Shown here: in pieces, positions 1 to 4,540 of the stretch
Numbering within the stretch: the first letter of the stretch is position 1
Layout of the letters: each line of letters begins with the position of its first letter
NCBI GenBank assembly: GCA_963205155.1
Contig: CAUJJY010000373.1
Span: 1 to 5,250, forward strand
Source of the DNA: Candidatus Zixiibacteriota bacterium
Lineage (GTDB): Bacteria > Zixibacteria > MSB-5A5 > CAIYYT01
Length of the DNA: 5,250 bases
Direction: 5' to 3'
Program-made: the position numbers and the translations under genes
The notes under the pieces: generated by a model
Told to the model about the DNA's origin: nothing
What the model saw: the letters and a program-made list of their open reading frames with translations, nothing else
Database searches by the model: none

Positions 1-37
1 TGACCTTATTATACTTGGGATGAATTTCCGGTTTCAC
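1..37 (-). CDS. rpmE: Ribosomal protein L31, 5' end only (partial)
   Basis: Only the first 12 codons are in the window; the gene continues past position 1. The peptide from the GTG at 37-35 reads MKPEIHPKYNKV, which matches the strongly conserved L31 N-terminus (MK.DIHPKY). L31 is a small protein of the large ribosomal subunit that helps bridge the subunits. The start is set by an AGGAGAG Shine-Dalgarno sequence at 50-44, eight nucleotides from the GTG, and by a near-consensus promoter at 102-74. That gives a leader of only about 30 nt. Its position just downstream of rho supports the call, because rho-rpmE adjacency is known in other bacteria such as Bacillus. The zinc-binding cysteines that some L31 forms carry lie outside the window, so the zinc-binding or zinc-free subtype cannot be told. 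Confidence 0.85.
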   Translation of the reverse strand, partial: MKPEIHPKYNKV

Positions 38-73
38 GTCGCACTCTCCTGTTAAACCACAACTTAGTCTTTT

Positions 74-102
74 ATTATAAGTCCGAACGAGTTCTATGGC
101 AA
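74..102 (-). promoter_or_regulatory. Sigma70-type promoter of rpmE
   Basis: On the minus strand the -35 box TTGCCA (102-97; five of six consensus bases) is followed by a spacer of exactly 17 bp and a perfect -10 box TATAAT (79-74). Transcription would start near position 67, leaving a leader of about 30 nt that contains the AGGAG ribosome binding site. This lets rpmE be expressed independently of rho upstream. The leader is too short for an elaborate autoregulatory structure. Confidence 0.82.
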
Positions 103-156
103 GAGAATTATTGGATTCTTGTTCTAAGCCTAATGTTTCCAACAGCTTGGAGTATC

Positions 157-215
157 TTAAAAGTAACGGAGCCGGACATTAAACCGATCAAAATCAGGGA
201 TGTCGACCGGCTCCG
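157..215 (-). terminator. Candidate intrinsic terminator downstream of rho
   Basis: Perfect 9-bp arms CGGAGCCGG (plus 167-175) and CCGGCTCCG (207-215) form a GC-rich stem. It can be extended inward by three pairs across a 3-nt bulge (176-178 with 201-203). Read on the minus strand, the stem is followed at once by TTACTTTTAA (166-157), a moderately T-rich tail. It lies about 270 nt after the rho stop and just before the rpmE promoter, a sensible place to end rho transcription. The loop of about 22 to 31 nt is large and the tail is interrupted, so efficiency is doubtful. Confidence 0.4.
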
Positions 216-339
216 AACTTATCCAGAAGCTAATCCTGTTGTCAGCCATTACAACATCGAGACATTTGTTTAGGTTCCCGATAGTGTGAAAAATATTCCC
301 TGCTACAATCACGATCGAATGAAGGTCTAAGCTCCCGTC

Positions 340-383
340 ATTCCCGCGAAAGTCAACTTTCCCGCAATGTGCGGGGCGGGAAT
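340..383. repeat. Palindromic intergenic repeat that folds as a three-way junction
   Basis: The outer arms ATTCCCGC (340-347) and GCGGGAAT (376-383) are a perfect 8-bp inverted repeat. They enclose two further perfect hairpins with almost no unpaired bases: GAAAGT/ACTTTC (348-353 with 356-361) and CCCGCA/TGCGGG (361-366 with 370-375), which share base 361. The result is a Y-shaped, cloverleaf-like fold of 44 nt. The outer part, with the flanking GTC before and CCA after, resembles the short GTCATTCCCGC...GCGGGAATCC palindrome that I recall being scattered through many bacterial genomes. In that common form a short GAAA-like loop separates the arms, whereas here the second hairpin looks inserted. 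Only one copy is in the window, so its repeat status is inferred. Confidence 0.6.
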
Positions 384-416
384 CCAAGAAGACTGCTTTG
401 CCGTAATCTTTTGTGC

Positions 417-440
417 GCGGTCGATGTCCACATCGACCGC
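417..440. other. Strong 10-bp hairpin just after rho
   Basis: GCGGTCGATG (417-426) and CATCGACCGC (431-440) are exact reverse complements separated by only four bases (TCCA; TGGA in the rho transcript). It lies about 40 nt past the rho stop. On the minus strand the bases after the stem are GCACAAAAG, with no T tract, so it is not a classical intrinsic terminator in the rho direction. It may cap the rho mRNA 3' end against exonucleases after Rho-dependent termination. On the plus strand only TTT follows. Confidence 0.6.
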
Positions 441-481
441 TTTCGGGGGCAATCTTACAGCGAATGGGGCTTGGGTATGCC

Positions 482-1729
482 CTAATCCTTCATCGAATCC
501 AAAAACTTCTTGTTCGTCTTCGCTTTTCTTAAACGATCAAGCAGGAATTCCATCGCTTCAATCGCATTCATGTCCGCCAGGAACTTCCGCAGAATCCAGA
601 TGCGCGCCAATGACGCCTCTTCAATCAACAGCTCTTCCTTACGCGTCGAGGAACGATTGATATCCATCGCCGGGAACACGCGCCGATCCGCCAGTCTGCG
701 GTCAAGCACGATTTCCGAGTTACCGGTGCCTTTGAATTCTTCGAAAATGACTTCGTCCATGCGCGAACCTGTCTCGATCAGCGCCGTGCCGACAATCGTC
801 AGCGAACCGCCTTCTTCGATATTGCGCGCCGCGCCGAAGAATCGCTTGGGACGCTGCAACGCGTTCGAGTCCACACCGCCCGAAAGAATCTTGCCCGAGT
901 GCGGCACCACCGAGTTGTGCGCGCGAGCCAGACGGGTGATCGAGTCGAGCAGAATGACTACGTGATGCTGATGCTCCACCAGCCGCTTCGCCTTCTGTAG
1001 CACCATCTCGGCAACCTGCACATGGCGTTCCGCCGGTTCGTCAAACGTCGAAGATACCACTTCGCCTTTGACCGAGCGTTTCATGTCGGTAACTTCTTCC
1101 GGACGCTCGTCGATGAGCAGGACGATTAGCTTGCATTCAGGATGATTGGTCGTGATCGAGTTGGCAATCTTCTGTAGGATGATGGTCTTACCGGCTTTCG
1201 GCGGCGACACGATTAACGCACGCTGCCCCTTGCCGAGCGGACACATCAAATCCATCACGCGCGTGGTCTGCTCTTCCGGAATCGTCTCCAACTGGAACTT
1301 CTCATTCGGATAGAGCGGCGTCAGGTTGTCGAAGAGAATCTTGTGCTTGGCGACATCCGGATTCTCGAAGTTAACCGCCTCAATCTTAAGCAAAGCAAAA
1401 TACCTTTCCGATTCCTTCGGCGGCCGCACCTGGCCAGAAATAATATCGCCGGTGCGCAAATCAAAACGCTTGATCTGTGACGGCGACACATAAATGTCAT
1501 CCGGACCGGGAAGGTAGTTATAATCGGCCGAGCGCAGGAAGCCGTACCCTTCTTCAAGGATTTCCAGTACACCTTCGCCGAAGATGAGGCCGTCTTTTTC
1601 GGTTTTGGCTTCGAGGATCTTAAAGATCAACTCGGATTTGCGCAGACCCGAAACCCCGGGAATTTCCAATTCCTCGGCGGTCTTCAGAAGCTCCGCGATG
1701 GTTTTACTTTTTAGTTCGACAATGTCCAT
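482..1729 (-). CDS. rho: Transcription termination factor Rho
   Basis: This is a complete 415-residue Rho, the hexameric RNA-dependent ATPase and translocase that ends transcription. Residues 1-45 form the Rho_N helical domain. Residues 50-115 are the cold-shock-like primary RNA-binding domain, with GYGFLRSADYNYLPGPDDIYVSPSQ at its core (residues 61-85). The ATPase core has Walker A PPKAGKT (176-182), LLIDERPEEVTDM with the catalytic-type Glu208, Walker B VVILLDSITRLARA (D262), the Q-loop region HSGKILSGGVDSNAL (277-291) and the arginine-finger segment NRSSTRKEELL (R363). These align with Escherichia coli Rho at a constant shift of three residues, without insertions. The ATG at 1729 is chosen because AAAGGA (1744-1739) lies nine nucleotides before it. 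An in-frame TTG at 1747 would add six residues but overlaps that Shine-Dalgarno region. The gene ends with TAG. Confidence 0.98.
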   Translation of the reverse strand: MDIVELKSKTIAELLKTAEELEIPGVSGLRKSELIFKILEAKTEKDGLIFGEGVLEILEEGYGFLRSADYNYLPGPDDIYVSPSQIKRFDLRTGDIISGQVRPPKESERYFALLKIEAVNFENPDVAKHKILFDNLTPLYPNEKFQLETIPEEQTTRVMDLMCPLGKGQRALIVSPPKAGKTIILQKIANSITTNHPECKLIVLLIDERPEEVTDMKRSVKGEVVSSTFDEPAERHVQVAEMVLQKAKRLVEHQHHVVILLDSITRLARAHNSVVPHSGKILSGGVDSNALQRPKRFFGAARNIEEGGSLTIVGTALIETGSRMDEVIFEEFKGTGNSEIVLDRRLADRRVFPAMDINRSSTRKEELLIEEASLARIWILRKFLADMNAIEAMEFLLDRLRKAKTNKKFLDSMKD

Positions 1730-1907
1730 ATTGCATGGTCCTTTCAAGGTATTTAAACAAAAAATGAATTCGTGATTGGTCGTACCCGGGCAAATGAGAT
1801 GGTCCGGTTGGTATGCACTACTTGGTGCGTCAGGGGCTTGCCTGTGACAGGCGTTCTGCTCCCGTTGTTATTCTCCAGCGGTTGAATTGAAGCGCCGAAT
1901 TAGCTGC
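1730..1907 (-). promoter_or_regulatory. rho leader and upstream spacer with small hairpins
   Basis: The 178 bases between the rsfS stop and the rho start contain no ORF worth calling. Two short inverted repeats are visible: GCCTG/CAGGC around a 3-nt loop (1840-1852), and GCAC/GTGC around a 6-nt loop (about 1815-1828). Neither has a T tract. No convincing promoter is seen; TTGCCC (about 1794-1789) has no good -10 box at the right distance. A T-rich stretch with TTTAAAT lies near 1751-1768. In several bacteria rho is autoregulated by premature termination in its leader, and this spacer could serve that role, but that is inference. Confidence 0.3.
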
Positions 1908-2261
1908 TTAGGCCGCGATTTCTTCCGACGGTGCGTCGCCCCACAGGTCTTCAAGACCGTAGAATTCGCGCACATCGCGTTGGAAGACGTGTACTACGAC
2001 ATCGACATAGTCGAGCAACACCCAGCGGAGACTGCCATATCCTTCGCGGTGCCAGACTTTCACTCCGGCATCCCGGAGTTCGTCGATGATGTGATCGGCA
2101 ACTGCGCGCGCCTGTACATCGGCATCCACCGTGCAGATCACGAAATAGTCGCAGACCGCGGACAGCTTGCGCAGGTCAAGGATTTTGATATCGTAGGCTT
2201 TCTTGTCGAGCGCCAGATCGGCTATCTTGTGAGCCAGTTCATTTGGAGTTTTTAACGAGAT
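1908..2261 (-). CDS. rsfS: Ribosomal silencing factor RsfS, apparent ATC start
   Basis: RsfS (Iojap/DUF143 family) binds ribosomal protein L14 on the large subunit and blocks subunit joining when nutrients are scarce. The frame encodes 117 residues if it starts at ATC 2261-2259, close to the usual 105-120. Family hallmarks are DKKAYDIKILDLRKLS (19-34), CDYFVICT (37-44), a long helix with ADHIIDEL (55-62), and the C-terminal WVLLDYVDVVVHVF...REFYGLEDLW (80-107). No ATG, GTG or TTG exists between the upstream in-frame TGA (2294-2292) and the internal Val41 codon (GTG 2141), which would remove the conserved N-terminal third. A near-perfect AAGGAGGA (2278-2271) lies just before the ATC, and MSLKTPNELAHKI is a typical RsfS N-terminus. 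The family call is firm; the start codon is inferred. Confidence 0.9.
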   Translation of the reverse strand: MSLKTPNELAHKIADLALDKKAYDIKILDLRKLSAVCDYFVICTVDADVQARAVADHIIDELRDAGVKVWHREGYGSLRWVLLDYVDVVVHVFQRDVREFYGLEDLWGDAPSEEIAA

Positions 2262-2270
2262 GCTGAAATA

Positions 2271-2278
2271 TCCTCCTT
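2271..2278 (-). promoter_or_regulatory. Strong Shine-Dalgarno sequence fixing the rsfS start region
   Basis: AAGGAGGA on the minus strand is an almost complete match to the anti-Shine-Dalgarno sequence of 16S rRNA. It is followed by TATTTCAGC and then the in-frame ATC at 2261. It also lies 14 nt after the stop codon of the upstream gene. No other site in the window is as strong, and it argues that initiation really happens at the ATC despite the absent ATG. Confidence 0.75.
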
Positions 2279-2291
2279 CGCCGTTGCGAGG

Positions 2292-2795
2292 TCAGTTCGG
2301 TTTCTTGGCCGCCATCAACTTTTCATAGTCGGCGCCAACTACCAGTGAATAGTCTATATCGTAAAAATTGCTTTCGAGTTCCTTGAAACTAACCCGGTCC
2401 GGCGTCAGCCCGATCTTGGCGGCAAAGTGCGCCGCGTGATCATGTTTTGCCTTGCGGGCGATCAGTAACGTCTTCTCTTGTTGGAACGATTCAAAATTCC
2501 CCTCATCAAGCACATCAACAATGAAGTCTGGACCGGCCGACGCCTTGACATGGCGCGAAAATGTCGAAGCCGCTCCTGGAATACCGCAGCCATTGAGCAT
2601 CTGAATTCGCAGAGAAACCGGAACTATTGCTTCGGGCGTCCCGGGAACCGGTGCACTTTCGCCCTGCATGAAATTTATGACGAAAGAGCCGACAAACGCT
2701 AACACCGCCAGTGAAACGACGATGAGTATTATGTCGATGATCCGGCTTCCCGATTTCGGTTTAGCCGCCTTGGTTCTGGAACGAACTTTGCTCAG
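2292..2795 (-). CDS. Membrane-anchored LytR_C-domain protein, start codon uncertain
   Basis: The visible frame gives 167 residues if it starts at CTG 2795-2793. It has a basic cytoplasmic tail (residues 2-18: SKVRSRTKAAKPKSGSR), one membrane helix (about 19-42) and a short linker (44-59). The rest is an extracytoplasmic LytR_C-type domain: VSLRIQMLNGCGIPGAA (60-76), a middle segment with VDVLDEGNFESF and the terminal YSLVVGADYEKL. LytR_C domains occur at the C-terminus of LytR-CpsA-Psr proteins and as stand-alone anchored proteins; the catalytic LCP domain is absent here, so no ligase activity is proposed. No ATG exists in this frame before the helix. GTG 2705 would cut the membrane helix in half. 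Upstream of the CTG lies an in-frame TAG (2801-2799). The stop TGA is 30 nt before the rsfS start and in the same frame. Confidence 0.75.
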   Translation of the reverse strand: MSKVRSRTKAAKPKSGSRIIDIILIVVSLAVLAFVGSFVINFMQGESAPVPGTPEAIVPVSLRIQMLNGCGIPGAASTFSRHVKASAGPDFIVDVLDEGNFESFQQEKTLLIARKAKHDHAAHFAAKIGLTPDRVSFKELESNFYDIDYSLVVGADYEKLMAAKKPN

Positions 2796-2861
2796 ATTCT
2801 AATCTTTATTGGCAATGTTTCGGGACTTCAAACGTAAGGGGGGCACAATGCGTCAATTCTG

Positions 2862-3371
2862 TCATTCAAAAAAGGATCCATACCTCCCGTACGGTGAACG
2901 ATAATAGTTCGGATAACCCGAACCCATCAAACCGGGTACCCACTGCTCATATCCGACGCTTACATGAAAATTACGCGACGGCTCCCAGAACAATCGGAAG
3001 CTCGGTAAGATCTTGTTGTTAATTGTCGATGAGGTCGATGCACCAAACAACGACTGGGGCTGATGAATGTATGCAAATCCGACCTGCATCCGCAGCGGCT
3101 TGGCAAACTGATAGTCAATCTGGTTCATGTACATTGCGATCGACTGTGTGTGTCCGCCGGACGAGAAGAAATTGACCGAATAGCTGTGATTCATCCGCAA
3201 ACGCGAGGGGTCAAACAACGAAAACGGCATGTTGCCGCTTCCCACTGATGGACCACTCTGATTACCTACCGACGAACGGCTATTCTGATCCATCACTGTC
3301 TCGGCCGAAACCGACACAACTGTCAACACAATGATAAAGCAAGCCAACACTGTGTTCTTGAGAATTGTCAT
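2862..3371 (-). CDS. Predicted exported beta-rich protein of unknown function
   Basis: I do not recognise a named family for this 169-residue protein. It starts at ATG 3371 with GGAG (about 3386-3383) eleven nucleotides upstream. Residues 1-23 form a clear Sec signal peptide: Lys5, a hydrophobic run of about 15 residues, then VSVSA with likely cleavage before Glu24. A Ser/Gly/Asn-rich segment (28-48) follows, then FDPSRLRMNHSYS (53-65). Several stretches with alternating polar and apolar residues come next (about 62-71, 76-90, 93-105, 121-130, 134-145), suggesting antiparallel beta strands of an outer-membrane or periplasmic protein. The tail is rich in Tyr, Gly and Pro (150-166). The protein is too short for most complete barrels. 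Cys11 is too close to the N-terminus for a lipobox. It has its own promoter at 3443-3415. The pattern feels like one I have seen in exported proteins of FCB-group bacteria, but I cannot assign a role. Confidence 0.85.
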   Translation of the reverse strand: MTILKNTVLACFIIVLTVVSVSAETVMDQNSRSSVGNQSGPSVGSGNMPFSLFDPSRLRMNHSYSVNFFSSGGHTQSIAMYMNQIDYQFAKPLRMQVGFAYIHQPQSLFGASTSSTINNKILPSFRLFWEPSRNFHVSVGYEQWVPGLMGSGYPNYYRSPYGRYGSFFE

Positions 3372-3414
3372 GACGGAAAGATCTCCAATAACTGTCTATC
3401 GGTAATACGCGCGG

Positions 3415-3443
3415 AATCTACTTTTTGCCCAAAAATTTGTCAA
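3415..3443 (-). promoter_or_regulatory. Sigma70-type promoter of the exported-protein gene
   Basis: On the minus strand a perfect -35 box TTGACA (3443-3438) is followed by a 17-bp spacer and the -10 box TAGATT (3420-3415; four of six consensus bases). Transcription would start near 3408, leaving a leader of about 37 nt. The -35 box overlaps the TGA stop of the nucleotidyltransferase gene (3442-3440), so a new transcription unit begins exactly where the pan cluster ends. It could also serve the LytR_C-domain gene and rsfS, for which I see no separate promoter. Confidence 0.72.
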
Positions 3444-4192
3444 CGTTTTAATTCAAAAAAGATCGCTTCAAGTTGTTTTAACTCATTGGGATCGTTGAAT
3501 CCCAACCCTTCGCGATAGTCGTCAAGCAACATGCATTCCGTCACCCGCCCATCCTGCATCAGGATGCGCATGACGTCGGTAATGTAAAGCTCACCCTGCG
3601 CATTATTGGAATCGAGCTTCTGCAGAGCCGGCACCAGCGCCTGCGCATCAAACACGTACAGGCCGGTATTGACTTCTGGAATCCCAATTTGCTCAATATT
3701 ACAATCGGCAAATTCTACAATCGCCTTAATCTTGCCGTCTTTACCGCGCACTATCCGGCCATACTTTTCCGTGTTCGGCGGCGCAAATGACACAACGATT
3801 CCCGCAGCCTTGGTCTCTCGCTGTCGGGCGATCAGCTTTTCCAGTGTCTCTCTGCGCAGAAGCGGCACATCGCCGGCAAGTACGAGAATACTCCCGTGGA
3901 AATCGCGATAGGACTCCTCCGCCATCATCACGGCATGTCCTGTCCCGCGTTGTTCTTCCTGGACGACAAACGAGAAACTCGGTTCGCCGTTCAGCTCGGA
4001 TTTGACCAGTTCCCGTGCATATCCGACAACAAATACTGTCTTGGCGAGATTCATGCTCTTGAGCGTGTCCGCAATAATTCGAATCACCGGCTTGCCACCC
4101 ACAGGATGAAGCACCTTCGGCAAATCCGACTTCATTCTCTTCCCCAGCCCGGCAGCCAGGACAATAGCCATTACGTCTGTATACTTGCTCAC
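3440..4192 (-). CDS. GlmU-type uridylyltransferase, stand-alone N-terminal domain
   Basis: This 250-residue protein matches the pyrophosphorylase half of GlmU, which makes UDP-N-acetylglucosamine from UTP and GlcNAc-1-phosphate for peptidoglycan and lipopolysaccharide. Visible motifs are the nucleotide-binding LAAGLGKRMKSDLPKVLHPVGGKP (12-35; Lys18 stands where GlmU usually has Thr), the uridine-binding QEEQRGTGHA (78-87), LAGDVPLL with the metal-binding Asp108, YGRIVR (144-149), Glu160, EVNTGLY (173-179), NNAQGELYITDV (196-207) and the metal-binding Asn233 in GFND. The protein ends within the linker helix, so the left-handed beta-helix acetyltransferase half of full GlmU (about 456 residues) is missing. 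GTG 4192 overlaps the panD stop as GTGA, implying translational coupling. An internal ATG at Met8 is the alternative start, but no good ribosome binding site is seen for either. Exact sugar specificity cannot be proven; I leave the symbol blank because only half of GlmU is present. Confidence 0.88.
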   Translation of the reverse strand: MSKYTDVMAIVLAAGLGKRMKSDLPKVLHPVGGKPVIRIIADTLKSMNLAKTVFVVGYARELVKSELNGEPSFSFVVQEEQRGTGHAVMMAEESYRDFHGSILVLAGDVPLLRRETLEKLIARQRETKAAGIVVSFAPPNTEKYGRIVRGKDGKIKAIVEFADCNIEQIGIPEVNTGLYVFDAQALVPALQKLDSNNAQGELYITDVMRILMQDGRVTECMLLDDYREGLGFNDPNELKQLEAIFFELKR

Positions 4193-4539
4193 GCGAGGAT
4201 CTTGTTATTTTTGTCGACCTTTACGACAATCGGCTTATGGTTAGCGGCTTGTTCTGGTGTCAGTAGAACATACGTTATGATAATCACTTCATCCCCGACC
4301 TGACCCAGACGCGCGGCCGGTCCGTTGAGACACACCGTACCCGATCCCGGCTTGCCGAGAATCGTGTAGGTCTCAAACCGCTCGCCATTGGCGACGTTGA
4401 CCACTTGCACCTTTTCGCTCTCAAGAATATTCGCCGCCTTCATCAACAGCGGATCGAGTTCAAGCGAACCCTCATACTTGAGATTCGCGTCGGTCACCGT
4501 GGCGCGGTGGATTTTCGATTTGAACATCGTTAGATACAT
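4189..4539 (-). CDS. panD: Aspartate 1-decarboxylase proenzyme
   Basis: PanD removes the alpha-carboxylate of aspartate to give beta-alanine, which PanC joins to pantoate on the way to pantothenate and coenzyme A. The 116-residue sequence aligns with E. coli PanD position by position: Lys9, the self-cleavage site Gly24-Ser25 in YEGS (Ser25 becomes the pyruvoyl cofactor), Arg54 and Tyr58 in NGERFETY, and Asn72 in CLNGPAARLG. Thus it should be a self-processing, active enzyme. The tail is somewhat shorter than in E. coli PanD (126 residues). The ATG at 4539 is one nucleotide after the panC stop; AAGGTGA at the end of panC is its ribosome binding site, with the GG nine nucleotides before the ATG. 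Its stop overlaps the next start. Confidence 0.97.
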   Translation of the reverse strand: MYLTMFKSKIHRATVTDANLKYEGSLELDPLLMKAANILESEKVQVVNVANGERFETYTILGKPGSGTVCLNGPAARLGQVGDEVIIITYVLLTPEQAANHKPIVVKVDKNNKILA

Positions 4540-4540
4540 T

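Larger units (their letters stand above)
103..481. other. Non-coding spacer between rho and rpmE with three hairpin structures
   Basis: About 380 bases separate the rho stop codon from the rpmE promoter. I find no credible gene on either strand. A 76-codon minus-strand frame (387-157) crosses the repeat at 340-383, has no ribosome binding site and shows no family motif. The stretch holds three inverted-repeat structures, listed separately: a 10-bp hairpin at 417-440, a three-way-junction repeat at 340-383 and a 9-bp inverted repeat with a partial T-rich tail at 157-215. The part at 216-339 shows no structure or motif I can identify. A small RNA or an extended rho 3' UTR is possible but unsupported. 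Confidence 0.6.

Noticed and set aside
157..387. 76-codon minus-strand open frame downstream of rho
   Set aside because: It would start at TTG without a ribosome binding site, runs through the palindromic repeat (its DSR...DFRGNDG segment is the translation noise typical of that repeat) and has no recognisable motif.
510..965. Long plus-strand open frames inside rho and the other genes
   Set aside because: These are shadows of well-supported minus-strand genes, with low-complexity Ser/Arg-rich translations and no family motifs.
1730..1747. TTG at 1747 as the rho start, adding MKGPCN
   Set aside because: This extension overlaps the AAAGGA ribosome binding site; ATG 1729 gives correct spacing and a normal Rho N-terminus.
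2292..2294. Reassigned UGA codon that would fuse LytR_C and RsfS
   Set aside because: Other intact genes here (the GlmU-type protein, panD, the exported protein) end with UGA at natural family ends, so UGA is an ordinary stop in this organism. Low-level readthrough is a separate idea kept in findings.
2799..2865. Short ORF starting at ATG 2865, overlapping the exported-protein stop as ATGA (MTELTHCAPLTFEVPKHCQ)
   Set aside because: It is only 19 codons, has no family features and ends in a different frame from the LytR_C gene. Joining it to that gene would need both a frameshift and removal of the in-frame TAG.
3339..3341. Possible lipoprotein cysteine (VLAC, Cys11) in the exported protein
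   Set aside because: Cys11 is too near the N-terminus, before most of the hydrophobic core; the A23/E24 signal peptidase I site fits much better.
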